Source of the DNA: Halostreptopolyspora alba | GTDB lineage: Bacteria; Actinomycetota; Actinomycetes; Streptosporangiales; Streptosporangiaceae | Assembly (NCBI GenBank): GCA_003725585.1 | Contig: RJMB01000006.1 | Location: forward strand, 62,001-126,000 | Direction: 5' to 3' | Length of the DNA: 64,000 nt | In this document: positions 36,644 to 45,569 of the stretch, piece by piece | Position numbering within the stretch: position 1 is the first letter of the stretch | Layout: the number at the start of each line of letters is the position of its first letter | The notes under the pieces: model-generated | What the model was told of the DNA's origin: nothing | Seen by the model: only the letters and a program-made list of their open reading frames with translations | The model's database searches: none | Made by a program: the position numbers and the translations under genes

Positions 36644-36832
36644 CGGTCACTGCTCCGGGGAACTCCTCGCCCCGGCGGTGACCTGGGCGGTAAGAGCGCG
36701 TATCGCTGAAGAGAATGGCAGGTGGGGGCGGAAGCCGCAACTCGTTACCCCCGGACGGCATGATATGGACCACATCTGATGTCGCTTGGTGGCACCGTGC
36801 CGGACGGGCCGGACCGGGGGCGGGACGCCCGG

Positions 36833-37333
36833 CTAAACCCCGAGTTCGCGCCTGACGCGGTCCACGTGCCCGGTGGCTTTGACGTTGTGGAACGCGTTGC
36901 GCACCGTGCCGTCGGTGTCGATGACGAAGGTGGAACGGATGACGCCCTCGACGACCCTGCCGTAGTTCTTCTTCTCGCCGAAGGCGCCGTAGGACCGCAT
37001 GACCGACTTGTCGGGGTCCCCGAGGAGTGGGAAGGTGAGCCCCTCCTTGTCGCGGAACTTGGCGAGCTTGTCGGGAGTGTCCGGCGAGATCCCGAGCACG
37101 GTGAACCCGGCCGCCTCGAAGTCGCGCAGGTTGTCGCGGAAGTCGCACGCCTCCGTGGTGCAACCGGGGGTCATGGCGGCCGGGTAGAAGTACAGCACGA
37201 CCCGCCTGCCCGTCGTCTTCAGCGTCTGGTGCAGGTTGACGGCCGTGCCGTCGGCGGCGTCGAGGGTGAAGTCCGGGGCGGTGTCGCCGGGCTCCAGGCG
37301 TACGGTGCTCTCGTTCACGGGGGTGTGCTCCAT
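36833..37333 (-). CDS. bcp: Thioredoxin-dependent peroxiredoxin Bcp
   Basis: 166-residue cytoplasmic peroxidase of the BCP/PrxQ type. The peroxidatic and resolving cysteines are C58 and C63 in P-G-C-T-T-E-A-C, the atypical 2-Cys spacing of this group; the F-T-L and Y-F-Y-P blocks flank the active site. The longer open frame starting at 37388 is a different frame and is rejected. The gene stands alone beside the tRNA. Confidence 0.95.
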   Translation of the reverse strand: MEHTPVNESTVRLEPGDTAPDFTLDAADGTAVNLHQTLKTTGRRVVLYFYPAAMTPGCTTEACDFRDNLRDFEAAGFTVLGISPDTPDKLAKFRDKEGLTFPLLGDPDKSVMRSYGAFGEKKNYGRVVEGVIRSTFVIDTDGTVRNAFHNVKATGHVDRVRRELGV

Positions 37334-37632
37334 GGGTCGAACGGTTCCGGGTAGGTTCGGCCACCAGGTTATGGCCAGTGCGCCTCACTCGGGAGCGTGC
37401 GGCACGCCCGACAGTGGGTGGGATTCACTTGACGTACCGGCCTCTTCGGTCGCCCTTTGGTTTCAATCTGTGCTCGGTTGGTCGCGATCACCGCTGATCC
37501 GCTTTCGCATCACCTATCGTTGGGCACATCCGTGCACGCGGCCTCGTCCCCATAGGTCGCCCCCTTACGCGTAGACTCTGGCGTCATCCCCCCAAGCCCC
37601 GGCGCTCGAGATCAACGCCGCTGGACCGGAGC

Positions 37633-38739
37633 ATGTCCGCTTCGCCTTTGGGAGTTCAGGCAACAATGGCTGGTTTCACTCTGGACGACGTCAGGGAACG
37701 CACGTGTCGCACGCGTGACTCCTGGTGGACGGTGTGGCTGGTCGATCCGCTGGCGGTGCGGCTGGTCCGGGTCGCGGCGAACCGGACCCGGGTCACGCCG
37801 AACCAGCTCACCATCGCGGCGCTGTTCCTCGGACTGGGCGCCGCCGCGTGTTTCGCGTTCGGGCTGTGGCCGTTCCTCATCGCGGGCGCCGTGCTGTACT
37901 ACCTGTGCTTCCTGCTCGACTGCATGGACGGCAAACTGGCGCGGTTGCGGGACCAGGAGAGCCTTTTCGGGGCGTGGATGGACTACGTCTTCGACCGGTT
38001 CCGGGTGCTCGTGTGCGCGATCGCGCTGATGGGCGGGCAGTACGTGCTCACGGACAACGTCGCCTTCGTGTGGCTGGCGCTGGTCGTGGTGTTCGGCGAC
38101 ATGCTGCGCTACCTCAACGCGCTGCAGGTGTACAAGGTGCGCCGGGAGATGCGGTCGCACATCGCGGGAGCGCTGGAGCGGGCGCGGGCCACACTGTCGA
38201 TGCTGGAACCCGAGGACCCCGAGACCGCGAGCGAACGCCCCATGAGCGACCAGGGCGAGCAGGCGGTACTACGGCACGGGATCGCGGTGCTGGAGCAGAT
38301 CCTGCACACCCAGACCGAGAACCACTCCGAGCGTGACTCCGGAAAGCAGCCCGATGTCAGCCTGCCCAAGATCGACCTGCACCAGGAGTTCCGCAGCAGG
38401 TTCCCCTGGTACCAGCGGTTCTGGGACTTCCTGCGTGCCCGTGGGATCCGGACGCACCTGGTCAGCGGGATCGAGTTCCAGATGGCGGTGTTCGTGGTCG
38501 CGCCCCTCGTGGGTGTCGTCGTGTCGGCCGCGGCGATCGGGTGGATTACCGTCGTTGTGGGGGTTGTACTACTCGGCTTCGAGGTCGCGATCGTCTATAA
38601 ACTGTGGTTGTCTACGCGGGACTTCTTCCGTGTGGTCGACGGAATCGAAGGCGCGTTGAGTTTCGGGCGCCCGCCTGACGAAGGCGCGCTCGGGCGGCGC
38701 GATCCGGCCACGAGCGGTCCTCAGGCGACTCTGGGTTAG
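37633..38739 (+). CDS. CDP-alcohol phosphatidyltransferase family protein
   Basis: 368-residue membrane enzyme using a CDP-activated lipid or alcohol. The signature D-G-x2-A-R-x8-G-x3-D-x3-D is exact (D-G-K-L-A-R ... G-A-W-M-D-Y-V-F-D, about residues 98-118). Predicted helices surround it and another pair lies at about 285-325; between them is a ~110-residue hydrophilic insert rich in Glu/Gln that is not typical of phosphatidylglycerol-phosphate synthases. Product unknown. The ATG at 37633 is preferred; 37666 is possible. The DUF3618 gene follows after 25 bases. Confidence 0.88.
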   Translation: MSASPLGVQATMAGFTLDDVRERTCRTRDSWWTVWLVDPLAVRLVRVAANRTRVTPNQLTIAALFLGLGAAACFAFGLWPFLIAGAVLYYLCFLLDCMDGKLARLRDQESLFGAWMDYVFDRFRVLVCAIALMGGQYVLTDNVAFVWLALVVVFGDMLRYLNALQVYKVRREMRSHIAGALERARATLSMLEPEDPETASERPMSDQGEQAVLRHGIAVLEQILHTQTENHSERDSGKQPDVSLPKIDLHQEFRSRFPWYQRFWDFLRARGIRTHLVSGIEFQMAVFVVAPLVGVVVSAAAIGWITVVVGVVLLGFEVAIVYKLWLSTRDFFRVVDGIEGALSFGRPPDEGALGRRDPATSGPQATLG

Positions 38740-38764
38740 CGAATCTGCGAAAGGAAGCGGCTGC

Positions 38765-39166
38765 ATGGAGGGACACGACCCTTCTCAAGCCCGCCGGGAT
38801 CCAGCCGGTGTGCAGGCGGAGATCGAACGGGCGCAGCGGCGGCTCGCGTGGGCGATCGACGAGATCGTCGACCGTACGAGTCCCAAGAGCGTGGCGCGAC
38901 GGAGTTGGGGCCGGGCGCGCGACTGCGGCGCGCGGCTGTTCGGGGGCGCCCGATCGCTGGTCACCGGCGACGCGGTGCGCCTCGAGAGCCATGTTGTGGA
39001 TCCTCCCGAGGGCACGGTCATGACCAAGGGCGACGACGAGGTCGTGTCGACCTACGCGGCGCGCGGCTCTCTCCCGAGAGAGGCGGTGATCCTCGGTGTG
39101 GGCGCCGGCCTGACGGTCACGGTCGGGTTGGTGGCCATGTGGCGGCGGCGCGCGAAACGGCGCTGA
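38765..39166 (+). CDS. DUF3618 membrane-anchored protein
   Basis: 133 residues. The DUF3618 motif is near the start (I-E-R-A-Q-R-R-L-A-W-A-I-D-E-I-V-D-R-T-S-P-K), and one transmembrane helix is near the end (I-L-G-V-G-A-G-L-T-V-T-V-G-L-V-A-M-W) with a basic tail W-R-R-R-A-K-R-R. GAAAGG precedes the ATG. Cotranscribed with the phosphatidyltransferase, hinting at a membrane-lipid role. Confidence 0.85.
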   Translation: MEGHDPSQARRDPAGVQAEIERAQRRLAWAIDEIVDRTSPKSVARRSWGRARDCGARLFGGARSLVTGDAVRLESHVVDPPEGTVMTKGDDEVVSTYAARGSLPREAVILGVGAGLTVTVGLVAMWRRRAKRR

Positions 39167-39182
39167 GACGACGCCACGGACC

Positions 39183-39212
39183 TGACGTGTGGAGGTCCTC
39201 CCCCACACGTCA
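39183..39212. terminator. Hairpin between convergent DUF3618 and PLP-enzyme genes
   Basis: Perfect 10-bp stem TGACGTGTGG/CCACACGTCA with a 10-base loop; it overlaps the stop codon of the minus-strand gene. Confidence 0.7.
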
Positions 39213-40421
39213 CAGGAACGCCCGTCCTTCGCCCCGGTAGGTGGCGACGCTCTCCACCACCCGCGGGGGACCGTCCCCGATCAGGTGTAGCTCGGCGAAG
39301 CGTTCGCACAACTCCCCGGCCTTGGCGTGCCGTAACCAGACACGGTCGCCGATCTCGAGATCCCCGGCGCCGGGGCCGACGAGCGGGGTTTGGACCTCGC
39401 CCGCGCCCTCCGTGCCACTGAGGTACAGGTGGGCGGGCAGGTACGGCTGGGGAAGCCGTTGGCTGTCGGCGACCCCGGAGGCCAGGTAGCCGCCGCCGAG
39501 CACGGTGGCGCAGTCCGGGCCGGGGCGGCGCACCACGGGCAGCGCGAAGAGGGCCGCCGGTGTCCCGGAGAAGTCCCGGTAGTGGTCGAAGAGGCGGGGC
39601 TGGTAGAGGCCGGACCCCGCGGCGACCTCGGTGACCGCGCGTTCGCGGGCGGTGAGGTGCACGCTCCCGGTGCCACCGCCGTTGACGAATCGGATGTCGG
39701 CGACCTCGCGGACGGCGCGGACGATGGCGGCGCGGCGGCGTGCCAACTCCATCCGGGAACGTCGCTGTATCCGGCGCAGCGCGTGGCCGAGGAGGGGACG
39801 ACCGGGTGGGGCGTCGCCGACACCGGCGATCTGCGCCTCGTAGGCCATGATGCCGTCGAGGCGTAACTGCGGTCGGCGGGTGACGGCGCGCGCGAGCGCC
39901 GCCGCCTGGTCCGGTGTGCGTATGGGGGAGCGCAGGGCGCCGATCCGCGACCGCGGGCCGAAGGGTTGCCAGCTGGTGTCGATGTCGATGCAGACCTTGA
40001 TCGGGTGTACGGGGTCCGGTGCGGCGCGGGTGATGAGGTCGAGCTGGCGGGTGTCGTCGACCATGACGGTGACGCGTCGGGCGGCGTGGGGGGAGGCCCC
40101 GAGCTGGGCGAGGGCACGGGTGTCGCTGGTCGGGTAGGCCACCAGGATGTCCTCGCTGAGTGGGGCCTCGCCCTCCCCACCGGCCAACCAGATGGCTTCC
40201 GGCAGGGTGTAGGCCATGACCCCGGAGAAACCGGGAGTGGCCAGGACCTCGCGGAGCAGGTGTCGACAGCGGACGGACTTGCTGGCGACGCGGATCGGGG
40301 TTCCGTTCGCGCGACGGACGAGTTCCGCGGCGTTGGCCCGGAACGCGGGCAGGTCGACAATGGCGAACGGTGGCTCGATGTCCGCGGTCGCCGCCTCGTA
40401 CTGTTCCCGCACGCTTCTCAT
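39210..40421 (-). CDS. PLP-dependent D-threonine-aldolase-like / alanine-racemase-fold enzyme
   Basis: About 403 residues with the fold-type III barrel N-terminal domain. The PLP lysine is in V-A-S-K-S-V-R-C near residue 45, and the phosphate-site glycines are in F-V-N-G-G-G-T-G-S. The C-terminal domain carries H and D/E residues (R-V-W-L-R-H-A-K-A-G-E-L-C-E) where D-threonine aldolases bind metal. Actinobacterial members are annotated as amino acid deaminase/aldolase; the true substrate is unknown. Start choice is uncertain: 40421, 40433 or 40445 are all ATG in frame. Confidence 0.8.
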   Translation of the reverse strand: MRSVREQYEAATADIEPPFAIVDLPAFRANAAELVRRANGTPIRVASKSVRCRHLLREVLATPGFSGVMAYTLPEAIWLAGGEGEAPLSEDILVAYPTSDTRALAQLGASPHAARRVTVMVDDTRQLDLITRAAPDPVHPIKVCIDIDTSWQPFGPRSRIGALRSPIRTPDQAAALARAVTRRPQLRLDGIMAYEAQIAGVGDAPPGRPLLGHALRRIQRRSRMELARRRAAIVRAVREVADIRFVNGGGTGSVHLTARERAVTEVAAGSGLYQPRLFDHYRDFSGTPAALFALPVVRRPGPDCATVLGGGYLASGVADSQRLPQPYLPAHLYLSGTEGAGEVQTPLVGPGAGDLEIGDRVWLRHAKAGELCERFAELHLIGDGPPRVVESVATYRGEGRAFL

Positions 40422-40678
40422 GGGTCCGAGCATCGCACATTTCATGAGAAATATTCATGTATGGTGCTGCGCGGCCGAGGTGCCGCTCCCGGTCCTGTCG
40501 TCTGGGAGGGAGCACCGCCCCCATCACTGATGATTACTGTGTGACCGTTGTTAATTACTTTATGTATCTATAAGCTGCGGGTGACGCACCCGTTGTCGCG
40601 GTAGCCGGCCGTGACCGGGGCGGGGACACACGAGCACGTCAGGAGGACCGGGCCGGGACACGGAGAGGAGACCAAGGC

Positions 40679-41284
40679 ATGACGACCGTCGAAGACGCCC
40701 TGAGCCGACCGGAACCGGTCGCGGTCCGGTGCGGGTCCCGCCTGGCGGATCACACCCTCCGACCGAGGAGGCCCTGGCCGGTGGTGCTCACCGGAGCGTT
40801 GGTCCTGGCCCTCGCGGTCGTCGTCGCGACCGAGGTGGTCTCGGGACTGGCGGGGCACCCGTTGCACATGCTGCCGTTCGAGCGTTCGGGTGGCTCCGCG
40901 CACGAGACCGGCTGGAGCGAGCCTCCGATGTTGGGCGCGTCCGTCATGCTCGCCGTGTTCGGCCTGGTGCTGATCGCGCTCGCGCTGTTGCCCGCGTGGG
41001 GGCGGTGGACCGTTCTCGGCACCGAGGATCCGGGGCTGTTGGTTGGCATGGAGCGGACCGCGCTCCGCGACACCGTGGCCGCTGCGGCCCGTAACGTCGA
41101 CGGGGTGCGCGGTGTCCGGGTGTCCGTTGGCAGAAACGGGGTGCGCGTCCGAGTGCGCGCCGACCCCCAAAGTGCGACCTCACTGCGGGAGGACGTGACT
41201 GTGGCGGCTGAGCGCCGGCTGGCCGAGCTGGGGCCGTTCCGCGCGCTCACGGTCGTCACGAAGGTGCGGCGCCCGAAACGGTGA
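40679..41284 (+). CDS. DUF6286 membrane protein
   Basis: 201 residues with two transmembrane helices (about 34-55 and 88-108) and a C-terminal cytoplasmic domain resembling the second-half fold of alkaline-shock Asp23/AmaP-type proteins (G-V-R-V-R-V-R-A). In actinomycetes this family is usually inside an asp23/gls24 envelope-stress operon; here it stands alone. GAGAGGAG lies 8 bases before the ATG. Confidence 0.8.
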   Translation: MTTVEDALSRPEPVAVRCGSRLADHTLRPRRPWPVVLTGALVLALAVVVATEVVSGLAGHPLHMLPFERSGGSAHETGWSEPPMLGASVMLAVFGLVLIALALLPAWGRWTVLGTEDPGLLVGMERTALRDTVAAAARNVDGVRGVRVSVGRNGVRVRVRADPQSATSLREDVTVAAERRLAELGPFRALTVVTKVRRPKR

Positions 41285-41368
41285 CGCCGCCACGGCGCCG
41301 GGTGCGGGAGGGGCGCGCCCGGCGCCGTCACCTGTTCCTGTTCTCCCGCGCCCGTGCGTCGGCTCCGC

Positions 41369-41402
41369 GTGGAACATGTCCTGGTACCAGGCCATGTTCC
41401 AC
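41369..41402. repeat. 34-bp interrupted palindrome
   Basis: Outer arms GTGGAACATG and CATGTTCCAC surround an inner palindrome CTGGTACCAG. The inner core recurs, split by a spacer, in the toxin-antitoxin operator at 41575-41598, so the same protein may bind both. It also lies where a terminator for the DUF6286 gene would be. Confidence 0.6.
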
Positions 41403-41423
41403 GGAGGTGAGGGCGTGCCGGCA

Positions 41424-41524
41424 CTCAGCACTCGATGACGTTGACCGCCAGGCCGCCCCTGCTGGTCTCCTTGTACTTGTCCATCATGTCCGCGCCGGTG
41501 TTGCGCATCGTCGCGATGACCTTG
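41424..41524. repeat. 101-bp direct repeat, copy of sdaA 3' end
   Basis: Base-for-base identical to 42222-42322, which is the last 100 bases of sdaA with its stop codon and one further base. Copies are 798 bases apart and bracket the Doc module. Outside these limits the two flanks differ completely. Confidence 0.95.
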
Positions 41525-41574
41525 GCGCGTGCAACGGTCAACAACGCCTGTGCGGTCACGCCTGATGGATATAG

Positions 41575-41598
41575 CCTGGTACCAGATTAGGTACCAGG
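41575..41598 (+). promoter_or_regulatory. Operator of the Doc toxin-antitoxin operon
   Basis: Inverted repeat CCTGGTACC and GGTACCAGG with spacer AGATTA, 12 bases before the antitoxin start codon and just after a TATAGC -10-like hexamer. The antitoxin is expected to bind here and autoregulate. Confidence 0.7.
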
Positions 41599-41610
41599 TG
41601 AGGTGAGAGT

Positions 41611-41805
41611 ATGCCCGCACTGAACATCGAGTTCTCCGAAGAAGAGATGGAACAGATCCGCCAGGCGGCCGCGGCGGAGTCGACCAGCGTCAAGAAGCTC
41701 GCCAAGGAGAGTGTCCTCGAGGCGATCCAGCGTCACAGGGTCATGGAGGCCGCGGCGCGGGTGACCCGTGTCTCCGCTGAGCTGAACCGCAGGCTCGCCC
41801 AGTAG
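41611..41805 (+). CDS. Antitoxin, ribbon-helix-helix-like
   Basis: 64-residue protein: a short strand M-P-A-L-N-I-E-F-S followed by two helices ([12 protein letters not shown] and [14 protein letters not shown]), the layout of ribbon-helix-helix DNA-binding antitoxins, then a helical toxin-binding tail. The toxin ATG directly abuts its stop codon. GAGGTGAGAG precedes its ATG and its palindromic operator is upstream. Confidence 0.85.
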   Translation: MPALNIEFSEEEMEQIRQAAAAESTSVKKLAKESVLEAIQRHRVMEAAARVTRVSAELNRRLAQ

Positions 41806-42216
41806 ATGTCCTCAGCCGCCGTCATCTATCTGGACGCATCCCTCATAGTCGAGATCACCACATTGACTCTGCGCCAGAACGAGCAGGACGACGCGGTGGT
41901 ACGGGACTACGGGCTCTTGGAGAGCGCGGCACATCGACCACGTTCGTCATCGTTCGGGGTGGAGCACTATCCGGGGCTGTTCGACAAGGCCGCGGCGCTA
42001 ATGCAGTCCCTCGCTCGGAACCACGTGTTCGTCGACGGTAACAAGCGGGCCGCGTGGAACTGCACTGCCACCTTCTTGGAGGTCAACGGGGCTCCACTGA
42101 TCGAACCCGTCGACCAGGACAGGGCGGAGGCGTTCGTTCTCGACGTCGCCACGGGAAGTCTCGGCGATATCGAGGACATCGCGACGGCCCTGCGTACGTT
42201 CCACGCTGCGGGCTGA
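41806..42216 (+). CDS. doc: Doc-type toxin (Fic fold)
   Basis: 136 residues. The Fic/Doc active-site motif H-x-F-x-D-G-N-K-R is complete (H73 to R81 in N-H-V-F-V-D-G-N-K-R-A-A-W). Doc proteins of this length phosphorylate EF-Tu and stop translation. N-terminal I-Y-L-D and G-L-L-E-S-A helix match the family. No start/stop gap to the antitoxin, so cotranslation is likely. The module sits between the two copies of the sdaA tail. Confidence 0.92.
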   Translation: MSSAAVIYLDASLIVEITTLTLRQNEQDDAVVRDYGLLESAAHRPRSSSFGVEHYPGLFDKAAALMQSLARNHVFVDGNKRAAWNCTATFLEVNGAPLIEPVDQDRAEAFVLDVATGSLGDIEDIATALRTFHAAG

Positions 42217-42221
42217 AGCTC

Positions 42222-42322
42222 CTCAGCACTCGATGACGTTGACCGCCAGGCCGCCCCTGCTGGTCTCCTTGTACTTGTCCATCATGTCCGCGCCGGTGTT
42301 GCGCATCGTCGCGATGACCTTG
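42222..42322. repeat. 101-bp direct repeat, sdaA-proximal copy
   Basis: Second copy of the 41424-41524 repeat; this one is the functional end of sdaA. One base precedes the sdaA stop codon. Confidence 0.95.
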
Positions 42323-43635
42323 TCCAGGGACACGAAGTGGCTGCCGTCTCCGCGCAGCGCCATCCTGGTGGCACTGATCGCCTTCACCGAGGCCAGGGCG
42401 TTGCGTTCGATGCAGGGGACCTGGACCAGCCCGCCGATCGGGTCGCAGGTGAGGCCCAGGTTGTGCTCCATCGCGATCTCCGCGGCGTTCTCCACCTGGG
42501 AGGGGGTGCCGCCGAGCGCCTCCGCGAGACCACCGGCGGCCATGGACGACGCGGAACCCACCTCGCCCTGACACCCCACCTCGGCGCCGGAGATCGAGGC
42601 GTTCTCCTTGAACAGGATGCCGACCGCCCCGGCGGTCAACAGGAAACGCACGGCCCCCTCGTCGTCGGCTCCGGGGCAGAAGTGCAGGTAGTAGTGCAGT
42701 ACCGCCGGAACGATGCCGGCGGCACCGTTGGTGGGGGCGGTGACGACGCGCCCACCGGCGGCGTTCTCCTCGTTCACCGCGAGCGCGTAGAGCGTGATCC
42801 AGTCGCTGCCGCGCATCGGGTCGGGGTCGTGCTCCACCACGGACGGCGGGACCAGCCCCGACTCGTCGCAGCCACCCCCGAGCTGCCGGTAGAGGCGGTG
42901 GGCCCGCCGCGCCACCCGCAGCCCACCCGGCAGGGCGCCCTCACTGGTGACGCCGCGCCGGACGCACTGCCGCATGGCCTGCCAGATCCGCACCAACCCG
43001 GCGCGCACCTCGTCCGCGGTGCGGCCGAACGCCTGCTCGTTGGCGAGCATGACCGCGCTGATCGACATGCCGGTCTCCTCGCAGATCGCCAGCAGCTCCG
43101 AGGCCGTGGCGAATGGGTACGGCAGCGCTGTGTCGTCGGGCTTGATGCGGTCGGCGCCGGCGGCCTCCTCGTCCACGACGAATCCGCCACCCACCGAGTA
43201 GTAGATGTGCGAGCGGAGTTCGCGGCCCCCGCTGTCGAAGACCGTGAACCGCAGTCCGTTGGGGTGGCCCGGCAGGTGCTCTCCCCTCCGGAAGTCGACG
43301 TGCGCGGCGGGGTCGAAGGGGACCTCGTGCTCGCCACCCAACGCGAGCCGCCCGCTGTCGCGCACCCGCCGCAGTGTCTGGGGGACGGAGTCGACGTCGA
43401 CCTCCTCGGGCTGCTCACCGAGCAGGCCCAGGACCACGGCCGTGTCGCTGCCGTGGCCCTTGCCGGTCAGCGCCAGCGACCCGTACAGCTCGGCCCGTAC
43501 GTTGGCGACATCGGGCAGGAGCCCGGAATCGCGCAGGCCGAGAACGAACGTGCGGGCCGCCTTCATCGGCCCGACGGTGTGCGAGCTGGACGGCCCGATA
43601 CCTATCTTGAACAGGTCGAACACGCTAATGGCCAC
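42223..43635 (-). CDS. sdaA: L-serine ammonia-lyase (single-chain, Fe-S)
   Basis: 470-residue enzyme deaminating serine to pyruvate. The N-terminal beta domain begins [21 protein letters not shown]; the alpha domain holds the [4Fe-4S] cysteines in G-C-Q-G-E-V-G, C-D-P-I-G-G and V-P-C-I-E-R-N; and the protein ends N-V-I-E-C, the C-terminal cysteine that occupies the active site in this family. The GTG at 43635 has GGAGGG before it. It is 117 bases downstream of glyA. Confidence 0.96.
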   Translation of the reverse strand: MAISVFDLFKIGIGPSSSHTVGPMKAARTFVLGLRDSGLLPDVANVRAELYGSLALTGKGHGSDTAVVLGLLGEQPEEVDVDSVPQTLRRVRDSGRLALGGEHEVPFDPAAHVDFRRGEHLPGHPNGLRFTVFDSGGRELRSHIYYSVGGGFVVDEEAAGADRIKPDDTALPYPFATASELLAICEETGMSISAVMLANEQAFGRTADEVRAGLVRIWQAMRQCVRRGVTSEGALPGGLRVARRAHRLYRQLGGGCDESGLVPPSVVEHDPDPMRGSDWITLYALAVNEENAAGGRVVTAPTNGAAGIVPAVLHYYLHFCPGADDEGAVRFLLTAGAVGILFKENASISGAEVGCQGEVGSASSMAAGGLAEALGGTPSQVENAAEIAMEHNLGLTCDPIGGLVQVPCIERNALASVKAISATRMALRGDGSHFVSLDKVIATMRNTGADMMDKYKETSRGGLAVNVIEC

Positions 43636-43752
43636 GGCTGTTGCCCTCCTCTCCGAATACGTGCGACGAACGGTGTCAGAAACACGTGTAGCCGGACCAT
43701 GCGTGAGGCCACGCACAACCCGGCTACGTTCCTCGGGGTCCGGACGTGAGCC

Positions 43753-45024
43753 CTAGATCCCGGGGTACAGCGGGTGCTTGCGAACCAGGGCCTGGACTCG
43801 CCCGCGCAGTGCCTCGGCGTCGTAGGTGGGTTTGAGTGCCTGGGCGATGATGTCGGCGACCTCGGTGAAGTCGGCGTCATCGAAGCCACGGGTGGCCAGC
43901 GCCGGGGTCCCGACACGCAGCCCGGATGTGACCATCGGTGGGCGCGGGTCGTTGGGCACGGCGTTGCGGTTCACCGTGATGCCGATGTCGTGCAGCCGGT
44001 CCTCGGCCTCCTGGCCGTTGAGCTGCGAGTTCACCAGGTCCACCAGGACCAGGTGGACGTCGGTCCCCCCGGAGAGCACGTTGACCCCGGTCTCGGTGCA
44101 GTCGGGCTGGGTGAGCCGGTCGGCGAGGATCCGAGCGCCGGCGACGGTGCGCCGCTGGCGGTCGGTGAAGTCCTCGCCCGCAGCCATCTTCAGCGCCACC
44201 GCCTTGGCCGCGATGACGTGCTCCAGCGGGCCGCCCTGCATCCCGGGGAACACGGCGGAGTTGATCTTCTTGCCGTACTCCTCCTTGGCGAGGATCAGTC
44301 CTCCGCGCGGGCCACCGAGGGTCTTGTGCGTGGTGGTGGTGACGACGTCGGCGTAGGGCACCGGGTTCGGGTGCAGGCCGGCGGCCACCAGCCCCGCGAA
44401 GTGCGCCATGTCCACCAGCAGCAGCGCCCCCACCTCGTCGGCGATCCGCCTGAACCGGGCGAAGTCCAGCTGACGGGGATAGGCGGACCAGCCGGCGACG
44501 ATCATCTTCGGGTGGTGCTCCCGGGCGAGCTTCTCCACCTCGTCGTAGTCGACCGTGCCGTCCTCCTCCCGAACGTGGTACGCCACGGGGTTGAGGATCT
44601 TGCCGGAGTAGTTGATCTTCATGCCGTGCGTGAGGTGGCCACCGTGCGCCAGGTCCAACCCGAGGATGGTGTCGCCCGGCTTGAGCAGGGCGAAGTAGGC
44701 AGCGGTGTTGGCCTGGGCGCCCGAGTGGGGCTGCACGTTCGCGTGTTCGGCACCGAACAGCGCCTTCGCCCGGTCGATCGCGAGCTGCTCGACGACGTCG
44801 ACGTGCTCGCAGCCGCCGTAGTAGCGGCGGCCGGGGTAACCTTCGGCGTACTTGTTGGTGAGGACGGTTCCCTGCGCCTCGATCACCGCCTGCGGGGCGA
44901 AGTTCTCGGAGGCGATCATCTCGAGGGTGTCGCGCTGGCGCGCCAGCTCGGCGCCGACGGCCTTGGCCACCTCGGGATCGAGCTTTTCCAGGGACTGGTC
45001 GAGCAGATTGCTCTCGGCGGGCAT
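43753..45024 (-). CDS. glyA: Serine hydroxymethyltransferase
   Basis: 423-residue PLP enzyme interconverting glycine and serine with tetrahydrofolate. The PLP lysine is K234 in [14 protein letters not shown], with E-N-F and Y-A-E-G-Y-P-G-x-R-Y-Y near the N-terminus. The ATG at 45024 lies 4 bases after the gcvH stop and has AAGG just before; an in-frame GTG at 45039 would overlap gcvH. Together with gcvH it converts the cleavage product of glycine to serine. Confidence 0.97.
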   Translation of the reverse strand: MPAESNLLDQSLEKLDPEVAKAVGAELARQRDTLEMIASENFAPQAVIEAQGTVLTNKYAEGYPGRRYYGGCEHVDVVEQLAIDRAKALFGAEHANVQPHSGAQANTAAYFALLKPGDTILGLDLAHGGHLTHGMKINYSGKILNPVAYHVREEDGTVDYDEVEKLAREHHPKMIVAGWSAYPRQLDFARFRRIADEVGALLLVDMAHFAGLVAAGLHPNPVPYADVVTTTTHKTLGGPRGGLILAKEEYGKKINSAVFPGMQGGPLEHVIAAKAVALKMAAGEDFTDRQRRTVAGARILADRLTQPDCTETGVNVLSGGTDVHLVLVDLVNSQLNGQEAEDRLHDIGITVNRNAVPNDPRPPMVTSGLRVGTPALATRGFDDADFTEVADIIAQALKPTYDAEALRGRVQALVRKHPLYPGI

Positions 45025-45028
45025 CGGG

Positions 45029-45409
45029 TTAACCTTCACCTTCGGTCAGCTGTGTGTACTGTTCCGGGCTGAGTAGGTCGGACGGGTCCTGGGACAGCTC
45101 CACCTTGAAGAGCCATCCCTGGCCGTAGGGGTCGGTGCCGATGAGTTCGGGCTCATCGATCGCCGCTCGGTTGACGTCGACGACCTCCCCGTTGACCGGG
45201 GAGTAGATGTCGCTGACGGACTTGGTCGACTCGACCTCGCCGCACGTGTCACCGGCGCGAACGGTGGTGTCGACCTCGGGAGGCTCCACGTACACGATGT
45301 CCCCCAGCGCTTCGGCGGCATAAGCCGTGATCCCGATGGTGGCGACGCCATCGGTGATGGCCACCCACTCGTGCTCGCTCGTGTAGTTCAGCTCCGCGGG
45401 AACGCTCAA
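45029..45409 (-). CDS. gcvH: Glycine cleavage system H protein
   Basis: 126-residue lipoyl carrier shuttling the aminomethyl group between P, T and L proteins. The lipoylated lysine is K63 in [11 protein letters not shown], and the opening L-N-Y-T-S-E-H-E-W is standard. Similarity begins right after a TTG at 45409 that has GGAGAG at good distance; upstream GTG (45445) lacks one. It is 160 bases from gcvT. Confidence 0.95.
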   Translation of the reverse strand: MSVPAELNYTSEHEWVAITDGVATIGITAYAAEALGDIVYVEPPEVDTTVRAGDTCGEVESTKSVSDIYSPVNGEVVDVNRAAIDEPELIGTDPYGQGWLFKVELSQDPSDLLSPEQYTQLTEGEG

Positions 45410-45569
45410 TTCAACTCTCCAGAGATCCTTGCGTTTGTCCGGCACGCCCCATCGTCGTGCGCGGCGCCTTCACCGCACCGCGTGCGGATCACCTCACCCG
45501 TGAATTCTGCCGGGTGCCCCGTGAGGCCCGCACCTGTAGTGGTTCGAATGTCCCTCGCGGGCCGGGCCA

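Noticed and set aside
41424-41610. A truncated sdaA gene of its own
   Set aside because: Only the last 101 bases are present, with no upstream part; it is a duplication remnant, not a gene.
42337-43749. 470-codon + strand open frame
   Set aside because: Antisense shadow of sdaA.
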